Assembly: GCA_010909725.1 (NCBI GenBank)
Contig: JAACMV010000018.1
Coordinates: forward strand, 558,001-622,000
Origin: Picochlorum sp. 'celeri'
Lineage: Eukaryota; Chlorophyta; Trebouxiophyceae
DNA length: 64,000 nt
Direction: 5' to 3'
Shown: positions 19,589 through 28,939 of the stretch, piece after piece
Layout of the letters: each line of letters starts with the position of its first letter
Numbering within the stretch: position 1 is the stretch's first letter
Program-made: the position numbers and the translations under genes
Notes under the pieces: model-generated
The model's database searches: none
Seen by the model: only the letters and a program-made list of their open reading frames with translations
What the model was told of the DNA's origin: nothing

Positions 19589-20278
19589 CGCACGCAGAAA
19601 CAGATAGGGCCTGGAGTGGGCATAATAAGAAAGTCGGAATGCGATTCGTGGCTCACAGTGGCCCGTCGATGGGAGCAAGGCCGCTCAGGGTGGCCCCTGA
19701 CCACGAGATGGCGTATCACAGCGTCGCCGTCTTAAAGATGCGTCCCAGGGACAAAATGCATCATAGGGCACGTTGGACATATACATCGCAGAGAGGACGA
19801 CACAGGGCGTATACTATATGAATGAAACAAAATATTGACGTATTCGAAGGATACGAAGGATATACAATAAACGTTGGACGGGGACAAAGGTGCGTTCCGC
19901 CTGGACATGTGGCGTGTGTGCAATCAGCGCCAGACCGTCGCCGCATTGACGATTTTAGATGCATGAATACCATTATAATATATAAAATGTATCAAATAAT
20001 AGTTTACCATGCTCTGTTGTGTGATCTTTTGCAGAGTTGTTGGTGCAACGGCACTGTGCAGGATGAGCAAAGTTGCGTGGGAATAGGGATTCTTATTTTT
20101 AATTTGGAAGGATTATAGCATTCAGACATATCATTTAATTGTACTGAAACTATTCATAACGAAAGAAGTGGCAAATTCGCGGCATAATTTTTTCAAGGTG
20201 CAAGAGCTTTGTTTTGTTGGACGAGCTTTACGAATTTGAACAATATACGCTCAAAAACTAGAATAGGAAAACGTAACG
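19589..20278. other. 690-bp gap with a G/C-richer first part, no supported gene
   Basis: The 3' flank of ECD and 5' flank of the PPR-cyclin gene. About 19600-19900 is visibly richer in G and C than nearby intergenic DNA. A 98-residue ATG frame at 19822-20118 (MKQNIDVFEGYEGY...) has an odd composition and no recognisable domain; I do not call it a gene. No tRNA, snRNA or other RNA gene was recognised. Confidence 0.4.
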
Positions 20279-23200
20279 ATGAATAACAATGATCAGGGGG
20301 TTCGGGATGGATATTATGCATCGAATATGAATGATCAGAATGTCCATGGATTGTTTCATGGTCTGAATTTGGGTCAACAGCAGTTTGACAGTGTTGGGGA
20401 CCACCATCACAGTGGCAATGGAGGACACTATCAAGGGGGCCATGGGGGACACTATCAACAGTTTCCACCGACTTCATTTGGTTTGGCTCAGAGGAGTGGG
20501 TCGATTGGGAATCCAGTGCAGCCCATACTAGATCTTGCTGACGGTGGGGTTGCAACAGAGGTGCCACTGGCTGGGAACGTGAATCCATACCAGGCTGCTG
20601 CAAGTTTTCCTCACCATCACATGAATTTCATGCAGTATTCTGCTGCTGGTTTGGACCTGCATCACGGGCAGGATGTGCCGGGGATGTTTCAAGGAGGGCA
20701 TGGCTCCATGGCACCATCCTTGGTTGGATTTGAGAGCCACGGGATGCCTCATCAATCACACATGGGATGGGGTGGTCAGGCTATTGAAGATACTCAGAAT
20801 GGACAAAAATCCATGTGGTTCGGAAAGGGACAGCCCCAGAATCGTCATTACCAGAACGGGAATGGCAACAGGAGAGGCCGATACAGAGGCAAGTCTCAAG
20901 GACGCAGTGGCACACGAAATTTTTCAAGGCAACGATCTGGAACGTATGATGGATCGAGCGACTCTTCTGATGTGTCTATCGACGATATACTGATGACTGT
21001 GTCACAAACTCCAGAGCATGAGCCAGTTGGGAGCAATGTCTTTGATAGTCTGTTGTCGCTTGATAGCAGGGCTGTGGCGTCCCTGCTCAAGGAATTGCTT
21101 CGCATGGGACTTGCTGCGAGAGCGGTGGAGATTTTTGATCGTATTCGAACATCTGACCCAAATAGTCCCCTGAGTCTGTCACTGTTGGATGTATTTACGT
21201 ATACTGCTGCGATTTCTCTGTGCATTTCCACACAAGATGTTGACAGAGCCTTGTCTCTGGCCTCTGAGATGAAGCAGAAGAAGATTCAATGCAACGTTCA
21301 TACATACACTGCATTGATGAATGTGTGCATTAAATGCTCTAGATATGGACGTGCGCTCGAAACGTATGAGGCGATGAGAGCAGACGGTTGTGTCCCAAAT
21401 GTCGTTACATTCAATACATTGATTGATGTGTATGGCAAAACAGGTGCATGGGAGCAAGCCATCCAAGTGTTGGATACAATGAGAAGAGAGGGCGTGAATC
21501 CAGTGTTGAGAACATATAATACCCTCTTGATTGCATGCAATATGTGCAACCAGCCCAGGGAGGCAATCTCTGCATATAAGAGGATGTTGGAGGAAGGTTT
21601 TACACCGAATTCAACGACATACAATGCATTGATATCAGCCTACGGGAAGTGTGGACAACTGGATCGGGTGATGGAAGTTTTCCAAGAGATGACGAGCAGA
21701 GGATGCGAGAAAAATGTCATCACCTTTTCTAGTCTCATCTCTGCATGTGAAAAGGCTGGTCAATGGCAGCTTGCACTCGACTTGTTCAAGGAGATGAGAA
21801 GAGAGCGCTGCAATCCAAATACAGTCACGTTTAATTCTCTGATCACTGCTCTGGGACAAGGAGGCCAATGGGAAAAAGCACTTCAGATATTTGACCAGAT
21901 GAAGTCAAGAAACTGCACTCCTGATGTAGTGACATACACTGCTCTGATATCTGCAATGGAGAAGGGTGGCCAATGGAGATTGGCTCTCGAGTCTTTTGAA
22001 AGGATGAAAAGACAGGGCTGCAAAGCCGATGCTATTGTGTACAACGCAGTGGTGAATGCCTTGTGGGAGACAGGTATTGTGTGGGCGCAGAAGCATGCAT
22101 TGCGGGTTTTCAAACAAGCTGTATCGGAGGGTCACTTTCCCCAGCAAACGTTGGTACCAGGCTTGCTGCGTGCAGAAGTAAACCTCCATGCAACAACTTC
22201 GGGTGTCGCCATGCTGTCTTTGTATGAATGGCTGCAAAATTTGCAACAGTTTATTCAAGAATATGGCGAAGGGTCTGTTCCGTCAAAGGTTACCATTGTC
22301 ACAGACAGGGGTCGTGGAGCGAGAGAGCAGGGAAACCTTGTCGTAAAAGAGGCTGTTACTGCGATGATGATGCATTGGAAATCCCCCTTCATGCTGTCTG
22401 GACAGAGGCATTATGCTGGTAGTCCCTCTTTGGAAGCAACAGGAGCAGACTTGGCTGCATGGGTCATTTCTGAAAGTTTCGACAAGGGAATTCACTCGTT
22501 CTTTTCATGCTCTAATCATGGTGCAGCAGAAGAGTTGGATGACCCTGGCGAACAAGTAGAGAAGGAGGTCCAAGAGAGGTGCTCAGCAGCATTTGCTGCT
22601 GTCAAACACTTTGAGAAGACACACTCCTTGTCAGTGCAGAACATGGGTTACCTTTATCTGCAAATGCGAGCAGATTTAGTTCAGAACTGCATAAAAATCA
22701 ATACTGAATTGGGTGGCCCCGAAGAGTCTGTACAAGATGCAGTTCTATTGATGGACCGGGTCATGTCAACCAGTTTGAACTTTGCTTCTGAGGTTTTCGA
22801 TCTTTTGGCCGCAGCGTGTGTTCTCATTGCATATAACCAGCTTGAATCGTCATCTCCGTTGGAAAAATGTGACAATGCACAAGTGGAGAAGGCTGCTGGA
22901 CTTCCCATGTGGGCAATCAAGAGAATGGAATGGAGCATCCTTCAGGTTTTGGGCCAAGACACTGCTTCCATATCAAGCATACGATGCGTCAAGCTCTTCA
23001 TGGAGAGGCTTGGAACAGAACAATTGCCTAAGGCTGCAGCAGACGCACTGATGGGAGATGCTAAAGGACTTTGTCTGGACTGTGTATCCGACACAGCCTT
23101 TCTGAATTGCCGTCCTTCAATAACAGCAGCAGCTGTCATTTACGTGGACAGGAGGAATAGAGGAATCATTCCTTTCTGGCCATCATCTTTGGCTAAATTC

Positions 23201-23611
23201 AGTGGGTATACGGACGTCTCTGCCTTGGAATTGTCAATTGCAATCAAATCTGCTCAGCGCATATATGGAAGCAGAAGTCAGGATTTGGAGAATGAGTTTG
23301 ATGATTTGCATCAATCAGCAGAAGTCTTGCAACCTTCTATAAAGCATTCATCAAGCGAGACCTACTTGCTTCCACAAGATGGCGGCGATGTTGCTGCTCC
23401 TCAAAGCACTGTTGCAAACATTTCAGCAGACAGGCAAGCAATCCTCGAGTCTCTTCAGCAAATGGTTGCTCGATCTGTGGGCCCAAACACACCTGAAGAT
23501 ACAGATGTGAGTGCCCAAGGAGGAAGCAGTGGGGATCAGTGCTCGACAAATCCAAGTTCAAACAATGAAAATTCGTCCTCTGGCCAATCGAGTGAGGATG
23601 GCAAGGCATAG
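20279..23611 (+). CDS. PPR-SMR-cyclin fusion protein
   Basis: Intronless, 1110 residues, with four regions. (1) Residues 1-250 are low-complexity, rich in Asn, Gln, His and Gly, with an RGG/RS-type basic patch (RRGRYRGKSQGRSGTRNF); there is no transit peptide. (2) About 290-620 contain eight to nine P-type pentatricopeptide repeats (for example NVVTFNTLIDVYGKTG, NPNTVTFNSLITALGQGG). (3) About 628-720 form an SMR-like domain (VNLHATTSGVAMLSLYEWL..., then VTIVTDRGRGAREQG). (4) About 815-1000 form a cyclin fold: AVLLMDRVM, FDLLAAACVLIAY, WSILQVLGQDTA, and a second helical half ending LELSIAIKSAQ. PPRs bind RNA base by base and SMR domains are often nucleases. The cyclin part suggests a kinase or protein partner. 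Without a leader, nuclear or cytosolic action is more likely than organellar. Confidence 0.85.
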   Translation: MNNNDQGVRDGYYASNMNDQNVHGLFHGLNLGQQQFDSVGDHHHSGNGGHYQGGHGGHYQQFPPTSFGLAQRSGSIGNPVQPILDLADGGVATEVPLAGNVNPYQAAASFPHHHMNFMQYSAAGLDLHHGQDVPGMFQGGHGSMAPSLVGFESHGMPHQSHMGWGGQAIEDTQNGQKSMWFGKGQPQNRHYQNGNGNRRGRYRGKSQGRSGTRNFSRQRSGTYDGSSDSSDVSIDDILMTVSQTPEHEPVGSNVFDSLLSLDSRAVASLLKELLRMGLAARAVEIFDRIRTSDPNSPLSLSLLDVFTYTAAISLCISTQDVDRALSLASEMKQKKIQCNVHTYTALMNVCIKCSRYGRALETYEAMRADGCVPNVVTFNTLIDVYGKTGAWEQAIQVLDTMRREGVNPVLRTYNTLLIACNMCNQPREAISAYKRMLEEGFTPNSTTYNALISAYGKCGQLDRVMEVFQEMTSRGCEKNVITFSSLISACEKAGQWQLALDLFKEMRRERCNPNTVTFNSLITALGQGGQWEKALQIFDQMKSRNCTPDVVTYTALISAMEKGGQWRLALESFERMKRQGCKADAIVYNAVVNALWETGIVWAQKHALRVFKQAVSEGHFPQQTLVPGLLRAEVNLHATTSGVAMLSLYEWLQNLQQFIQEYGEGSVPSKVTIVTDRGRGAREQGNLVVKEAVTAMMMHWKSPFMLSGQRHYAGSPSLEATGADLAAWVISESFDKGIHSFFSCSNHGAAEELDDPGEQVEKEVQERCSAAFAAVKHFEKTHSLSVQNMGYLYLQMRADLVQNCIKINTELGGPEESVQDAVLLMDRVMSTSLNFASEVFDLLAAACVLIAYNQLESSSPLEKCDNAQVEKAAGLPMWAIKRMEWSILQVLGQDTASISSIRCVKLFMERLGTEQLPKAAADALMGDAKGLCLDCVSDTAFLNCRPSITAAAVIYVDRRNRGIIPFWPSSLAKFSGYTDVSALELSIAIKSAQRIYGSRSQDLENEFDDLHQSAEVLQPSIKHSSSETYLLPQDGGDVAAPQSTVANISADRQAILESLQQMVARSVGPNTPEDTDVSAQGGSSGDQCSTNPSSNNENSSSGQSSEDGKA

Positions 23612-23977
23612 TTAAGAGATGCTTGCTACAAAAGCATTTCAATTTTTTTTGAGAATGGATGAACACACACATGCGCAATGGATTACGTTTCCGTCTGTGT
23701 ACATCTGAGTATAATAGAAAGAAGAAGATTTTTTTACCAACGGATGCTGCAGAAGAAGAGTGTACATGATATCAATGATACCAGCATATCAATTTGATTG
23801 TTACGGGACTGCTTCCGCAATAATGCTGCACATTGGCAGCAATACTACTACGATACGATTTTTTTCCACTCTGTTATGATATCTTATGAAGAAGAAAAAA
23901 CTACTCTACATTGTTTACTGAATTACATGTGACCTTGTATGATAATCCTGTAAGCATTCTGTAGACTCTTGTCATGA
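23612..23977. other. convergent 3' flanks of the PPR-cyclin and TOM20 genes
   Basis: No gene seen; A/T-rich. TTACA at 23923-23927 (TGTAA on the minus strand) lies about 50 nt past the TOM20 stop and is its likely poly(A) signal. Confidence 0.5.
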
Positions 23978-24751
23978 CTATGCTGCTGTAGGTGCCGACC
24001 TGCTCGATAGTGCAGCCACCCCAAACCCAATGCCCACCAAAACTACCCAACCGGCAACGTCATACCAAAAATCACTAATCATTGGCTCTTTTCTCTTTCC
24101 TGCTGCTGCATCTCCCCCAGAGGCTTTTCTCCCCTCACCTCCACCCATGGCTCCTCCTGCAGCTTGCAACTGTTTCTGTAACTCTGCATACAACTGTGGG
24201 GCTTTGGAAGACATCTCAAGAGCCCTTTTGTAGGAATCATTCGTTGGCTCGAACTCGACTGCCTTTTTAAAGCAATCCCCAGCCTTGTTGAAAAACTCAT
24301 CTGCCTTCTCAGACGTTGGCGACAAAAATCCTTGCGACGTGTACGCATTTCCAAGACACCAAAGAGCGTCATGACGTGCATCATCAATATCCAGTGCCTG
24401 CTGAAACTTGGCAATAGCATCCTCAATCATGGAGTATGCCTCCTGCCCTTGTCTAAAGTGTGCCAACTCCAACAGAGCTCCGCCCCACTTTGTCAACGCC
24501 TGTATACATTCATTCAATAATCACTATTAATATAAACACATAGTCAGTAGACACGCAGATAAAGCGAATCCGCACCAGGGCATCCTTATTGTTTGCAGTA
24601 AATTCTCTTTCAGCCTGCTCCCGCGCTTGTTCAAAGAACATCAGCCTACAGATCACATAAATTTAAATGTTATTTACGTATATGCGTATAGATGTGCGCC
24701 AACCGAAAGGAAAACACACCTTTCAATGTCTTCTCTGCTCAGTGACTCCAT
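23978..24751 (-). CDS. TOM20: TOM20, plant-type mitochondrial import receptor, three exons
   Basis: Exons 24720-24751, 24576-24645 and 23978-24499 (introns 74 and 76 nt) splice to 207 residues. The protein starts MESLSRED, then FFEQARE and the diagnostic LTKWGGALLEL helix of plant TOM20. Two TPR-like repeats follow (ALDIDDARHDALWCLGNAY, AVEFEPTNDSYKRAL), then a Gly-rich linker with KRKEP, and one C-terminal transmembrane anchor (VAGWVVLVGIGFGVAAL). Plant TOM20 is C-anchored and evolved separately from animal and fungal TOM20, so this is strong evidence for the green lineage. It recognises mitochondrial presequences at the outer membrane. Length and topology match the Arabidopsis proteins. It lies 67 bp downstream of the ALG13 stop on the same strand. 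Confidence 0.93.
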
Positions 24752-24818
24752 GATGTCGTTATTCAGCGGCGTATATCAATCGATCTATGCTATTCTATCT
24801 CTAATTTAAAGTAATATA

Positions 24819-25385
24819 TCAATAACCCAATTCTTTATCGATATCTTTTGCTATTGCCGACCCATCCTGTGGAATGTATGGTTTCAAAGATCTCCTATCA
24901 AAATGTTCAACAGCCTCGACCAAAGTCCTCGTTGTTGCTACTTGCAGATGACCCAAGCGTTGCAAATGGTTGGCCAATTCCATCTGATGATTGTCCATCA
25001 GGCTCTCATTCGGCACAGTAATCAGGCCAGCGCCGGACGAGAGTGTTTCAAATATGCTCCCAGCTCCAGCATGGGAAATAACCAGATCACAGTCATTGAT
25101 GATGGTTTTCAGAACAGGCGTGTATCGGAACCATTCCACTTGAAACATAGATCCATCGTGGTTGGGGATGGAGGCCTTTCCCGAGTCGTCATCTGGGTCC
25201 GATGTGGGGCATAGGTGCAGGGGAACATGACTTGAGGACCCAATCTGAAGCAGCAGTTTTGAGTATCCTTTTCTTTGTAATACACGGACAAGTTCCAGCG
25301 AATCTGCTGCTTTTGTTAATTCATTGAACTGTGTCGTTCCTACGGTGACGAGGACAGGGCCGAGTTTTCCACCTTCTCCAGACAT
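24819..25385 (-). CDS. ALG13: ALG13, UDP-GlcNAc transferase catalytic subunit
   Basis: 188 residues, intronless, ATG at 25383-25385. With membrane partner ALG14 it adds the second GlcNAc to the dolichol-linked oligosaccharide at the cytosolic face of the ER. Features: the glycosyltransferase-28-type start VLVTVGTTQFNELT, a Lys-Gly-Tyr-x-Lys-LLLQIGSS segment, DLVISHAGAGSIFE (nucleotide-sugar binding loop) and LITVPNESLMDNHQMELA. The size is that of the short plant and yeast forms. The ATG is only 6 bp after the stop of the same-strand exosome gene CSL4, which leaves no room for its own promoter. Confidence 0.92.
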   Translation of the reverse strand: MSGEGGKLGPVLVTVGTTQFNELTKAADSLELVRVLQRKGYSKLLLQIGSSSHVPLHLCPTSDPDDDSGKASIPNHDGSMFQVEWFRYTPVLKTIINDCDLVISHAGAGSIFETLSSGAGLITVPNESLMDNHQMELANHLQRLGHLQVATTRTLVEAVEHFDRRSLKPYIPQDGSAIAKDIDKELGY

Positions 25386-25391
25386 TGTTGC

Positions 25392-25991
25392 TCACAATTG
25401 GACACACGCTTTTCTCTCTTCCTTCTCCTGCGTTTCCTTGCAAATCATACACGTCTCATCAAACGGTATCATAAGATCCCCAGTAGTCTGACTCCTACAG
25501 GATACCACCCCCAGGCCTTTTTCAGCAGTTGTCAAGTAGTACGCTCGAGCGTCCCCCAGAGACAGCACCTTTGCTCTTACAATATCTCTTGGTCTAAAAC
25601 AACGATGAACTTCTAGTGCGTCAATATCGCTCGACCGAATATCTGAGTTTCGAATCAATCCACTGAATTTTTCAACAACGTCCTTGCCTTTTACCTGTAG
25701 TATATCTAAAAAGACGTGTTTCTGAGATATTCTGACAACCTTGCACACAACTACATCCCCAACGCGGGGGATCAAGACGGGACTAGGGTGCTCTTGAACA
25801 ACGTGTACCACAATGTAAGAATCTCCGTCTTCCTGAACCGTTTTCTCTACCACCTTGCCCACAAGAGACGAGCAAATGTAGTTCCCACTCTCAAATGTTC
25901 CTAGTCCAGCTCTGTACTGCGTGGTTCCATCCAGCACTGACGCGAGTCTTTCTCCAGGGGTACAGAATCTATCAGTATTCTCATCAGTCAT
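25392..25991 (-). CDS. CSL4: exosome cap subunit CSL4
   Basis: 199 residues from the ATG at 25989-25991. CSL4 (EXOSC1) is part of the RNA-binding cap of the RNA exosome. The three domains are visible: an N-terminal segment with FCTPGERLA and SGNYICSSLVGKV, an S1 RNA-binding domain (IPRVGDVVVCKVVRISQKHVFLDIL), and a C-terminal zinc-ribbon-like part (LGVVSCRSQTTGDLMIPFDETCMIC) with three cysteines. An earlier in-frame ATG would add a poorly conserved leader and is not used. It is the upstream member of a tightly spaced pair with ALG13. Confidence 0.88.
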   Translation of the reverse strand: MTDENTDRFCTPGERLASVLDGTTQYRAGLGTFESGNYICSSLVGKVVEKTVQEDGDSYIVVHVVQEHPSPVLIPRVGDVVVCKVVRISQKHVFLDILQVKGKDVVEKFSGLIRNSDIRSSDIDALEVHRCFRPRDIVRAKVLSLGDARAYYLTTAEKGLGVVSCRSQTTGDLMIPFDETCMICKETQEKEERKACVQL

Positions 25992-26429
25992 ACTGAATGA
26001 AAAATGAATCAAGTTGCGAAACCGGTATGCCACCACGTATATGCATGCGTTTGCACCACGATGGTCGTCACCCATCAACACCTTTTTTGATGGGAGGACG
26101 CCTCTCCATCAGAATCGCTGGATTCTCCGTAAAAAGATGACAAAAAATGACACACAAGTGAGTGGACCATGGCCATCCTGTGGCAGTATTATTTGATCAG
26201 GGATTCATCAAGTAATAAAAGCATACACCACTTTCCATGTACGTTGTAAAGAGGCATGCGAGTGCAAGCCAACAGTGGTGGCATGTCTCGTCACCTTGAC
26301 TGCGGCGGCCTAAAGTTTCTCTTCGAAACAGGTCTAGCGATGTGATTGCCGAGTTCATTTTGCTGACAATAATTATTTTTATACTTCTGTGACGCAGATA
26401 GTAAACAACGTTGACCAGACCATAGAAAA
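25992..26429. promoter_or_regulatory. divergent intergenic region, CSL4 / RPL10A
   Basis: 438 bp. Holds a perfect 8-bp inverted repeat at 26071-26094 (CCCATCAA, 8-nt loop, TTGATGGG). No gene or RNA recognised. Confidence 0.4.
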
Positions 26430-27080
26430 ATGTCCAAGGTATCAGGAGACACCCTCAGGGAGGCCATCCAAACCATGCTCAAGGGAGCTGAGGATAAGCC
26501 AAGAAAGTTCCAGGAGACTATTGAGCTTCAGATTGGTTTGAAGAACTATGATCCACAGAAGGATAAGCGTTTCAGTGGAGCCGTGAAGCTTCCATACTGC
26601 CCACGCCCATCCATGAAGGTTTGCGTTCTTGGAGACGTGAACCATTGTGAGCAGGCTACTGCTCTCGGTGTCGATGCCATGAGTGTGGAAGATTTGAAAA
26701 AGTTGAACAAGAACAAGAAGCTTGTGAAGAAGCTCGCCAAGAGATACGCAGCTTTCCTTGCCTCTGACTCTGTGATCAAGATGATCCCACGTCTCTTGGG
26801 TCCAGGATTGAACAAGGCAGGAAAGTTCCCAACCCTCGTGACGCACAATGACTCTCTGGAAGCAAAGATTACCGAAATCAGATCTACTGTCAAATATCAG
26901 TTGAAGAAGGTTTTGTGCATGGGTGTTGCCGTAGGAAATGTTGGCATGGCTGAGAAGGAACTCTTTGTCAACATTCAGATGGCCATCAATTTTTTGGTGT
27001 CTCTGTTGAAGAAGAACTGGCAGAACGTCAAGTCTCTTCACGTCAAGACCACCATGGGTAAGCCAGTCCGTCTCTTCTAA
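26430..27080 (+). CDS. RPL10A: 60S ribosomal protein L10a (uL1)
   Basis: 216 residues, intronless, ATG at 26430 in an AAAATGTCC context. It builds the L1 stalk of the cytosolic large subunit, at the tRNA exit site. The eukaryotic uL1 sequence is clear: [36 protein letters not shown], the basic [21 protein letters not shown] segment, [17 protein letters not shown] and the end [15 protein letters not shown]. Codon choice is more biased toward G/C-ending and AAG/AAC-type codons than in the neighbours, as expected for high expression. Confidence 0.97.
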   Translation: MSKVSGDTLREAIQTMLKGAEDKPRKFQETIELQIGLKNYDPQKDKRFSGAVKLPYCPRPSMKVCVLGDVNHCEQATALGVDAMSVEDLKKLNKNKKLVKKLAKRYAAFLASDSVIKMIPRLLGPGLNKAGKFPTLVTHNDSLEAKITEIRSTVKYQLKKVLCMGVAVGNVGMAEKELFVNIQMAINFLVSLLKKNWQNVKSLHVKTTMGKPVRLF

Positions 27081-27385
27081 ATGTATATGGGAAATGTATA
27101 CGATACCAAAATGCTGCTGGTGCACAACACAATGTCCATGCATTCTTCATGCCTGACTATATCTCATCTTTGCATTACAAAAATGAGACATAGGAAGAAC
27201 ATAAGAAAGAAGAGATGCATACAGCATCTTCCTGGGCAGCGCCAACAGTCTTATTGGGAGCTCTCATCATGAGGGCGCTTGCAATCTATGCGAGTTACAG
27301 TATGAATCCCCACATGTAAAAATACACAATTTCTATTCTTACAGAGGGTTACAAAAACAACCTGTATCATGAACATCGTATGCAT
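27081..27385. other. convergent 3' flanks of RPL10A and FLU
   Basis: 305 bp with no gene. A 63-residue open frame (27081-27272) follows the ribosomal gene but has no protein-like features. Confidence 0.45.
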
Positions 27386-28513
27386 TTATACTGGACCTTC
27401 AATGGCCATCTTTCCTATGTACTTGTCATAATATTCTGCAGCCTTTTCAAACTCTCCCATCTCAGTGTAGATATCTGCAATCGTTCCGTATGCATCAACA
27501 TCACCAATATGATCACCAGTATCCTCCGAAATTTCCAGCACTTTGCCTAGATAATCGATTGCCTGCTGATATCGACCCATCAGTCTGTTGGCAGCAGCAA
27601 GACCTCGCACTGCTCGCCTCTCCCTCACTTTATCCCCCATGGATCGAGCCAACATGAGAGCCTTTTCGAATCTGACCATAGCCGGTCCTGCATCTTGCTC
27701 TTTCAACAATCTCTTTCCTTCTTTCAGTGCAATCTGGCACTGCTTCACCTCTGGTCTCATATCATCCTCATCAAGACTCGCAAGGCTGACATTTGGAGAT
27801 TGGTTTGCCCCATTACCATTCATTGCCGCCGGTGTACTTGCTTCCTCTACTGGTTTCTTTGTAGGTATACTCACAGTCTTTGGCTGCGTAGCAGCAGAGT
27901 TCATAGCACCAGTTGGTAGACTCACCTTTGTGGCAGATGGAGTCTTTGCAGGAGCAGACGGTGCGTATGTCAACCCTGGTGCATACAGTGTCCCAGCCCT
28001 TGCTTGCTGACGAAGCTGCGTATTAATCGTTCTGAGCTGCTCATTCAATTTCTCAACCTCATCCTTTCTCCTGCGAGCCGACAATCCCCCCACAAGAGCC
28101 CCTGTAAGAGCAATAGCCTCAGTAATCCCAACCACATCCACACCAAATGGTGTTGCACACAATTTGCCATCATACGTCTTCTTCGCTTCCTCTTCAAACT
28201 CAGACCGTGCTTCCTCCAACTCCTCCCTCACCTTGCCCTCCTCTTTCTGACGAAGTCGAAACAACGTCTCTTCCTCCTCCGCCAAAATACCCCGCCCCCC
28301 AGTCTTTTTCAGAAATGTACTTCCATCTGCCAATGCAGGAGATGCCGTCGCAATCAACAACGCAGCAGCCAATCCAAGAGCAGGACCACATGGCTCCCGC
28401 TGCTGCCCCTGTGCCACAACAGAGTGCACAGCACGGCGACCTCGTCCTCGTCCCCCAGACAGCGTGTGTGAATGACTATACGCTGCTGGCGCTGTACCTT
28501 TCCCAAGCATCAT
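27386..28513 (-). CDS. FLU: FLU-type TPR regulator of tetrapyrrole synthesis
   Basis: 375 residues, intronless, two adjacent ATGs at 28508-28513. FLU (FLP in Chlamydomonas) sits on plastid membranes and represses glutamyl-tRNA reductase, so limiting 5-aminolevulinate and protochlorophyllide. Order seen: a transit peptide (about 1-45); a hydrophobic segment (ALGLAAALLIATASPALA); an acidic coiled-coil stretch (EEEETLFRLRQKEEGKVREELEEARSEFEEEA); a second hydrophobic segment (VGITEAIALTGALVGGL) followed by another coiled coil; a Pro/Ala/Thr-rich linker; and three C-terminal TPR repeats (AMVRFEKALMLARSMGD, AIDYLGKVLEISEDTGD, AAEYYDKYI), the FLU-specific end. DVR, another tetrapyrrole gene, lies 21 kb away. 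Confidence 0.85.
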   Translation of the reverse strand: MMLGKGTAPAAYSHSHTLSGGRGRGRRAVHSVVAQGQQREPCGPALGLAAALLIATASPALADGSTFLKKTGGRGILAEEEETLFRLRQKEEGKVREELEEARSEFEEEAKKTYDGKLCATPFGVDVVGITEAIALTGALVGGLSARRRKDEVEKLNEQLRTINTQLRQQARAGTLYAPGLTYAPSAPAKTPSATKVSLPTGAMNSAATQPKTVSIPTKKPVEEASTPAAMNGNGANQSPNVSLASLDEDDMRPEVKQCQIALKEGKRLLKEQDAGPAMVRFEKALMLARSMGDKVRERRAVRGLAAANRLMGRYQQAIDYLGKVLEISEDTGDHIGDVDAYGTIADIYTEMGEFEKAAEYYDKYIGKMAIEGPV

Positions 28514-28939
28514 ATTTGCTCTCTCTTTCTATGAATGTATATATTTAAATCAAAATATATGCCTCTATTCGATGAATGAGCCTTCTTCTTACGATACCCA
28601 ACAACAGTACGGAATACACGAGCTCTGTCTGTCTTCTTTCGGTGACAGGTAGATATATGTATGCGATAATAATTCAAAATATAATCCAACGTATGTATCT
28701 CCAATGGGTATTGGGCTTTGTGTATCATGAACAAACGTGTTGACACGTGCCACAAGTGTGCCCATTATCCAAATCTATCCAGATGATGATGGACCATGCA
28801 TGGTCCGCTTTTTTATTACATCTATATACGGAAGTTCATTTTAAGGAATTTAATTCATTTGTAATACATCTATATACGGAGATTTAACGCAACAAAGCCA
28901 TGAATCCAAAACAAAATTCATTCATATAGATGTATATAG
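28514..28939. promoter_or_regulatory. divergent intergenic region, FLU / mTERF, with a 16-bp direct repeat
   Basis: TACATCTATATACGGA occurs exactly at 28817-28832 and again at 28865-28880, 48 bp apart. Each copy carries a TATATA core and could be a promoter element. No gene or RNA gene seen in the rest. Confidence 0.5.

Noticed and set aside
19822..20118. 98-residue plus-strand frame before the PPR-cyclin gene
   Set aside because: Odd composition, no domain, and no poly(A) or promoter context of its own.
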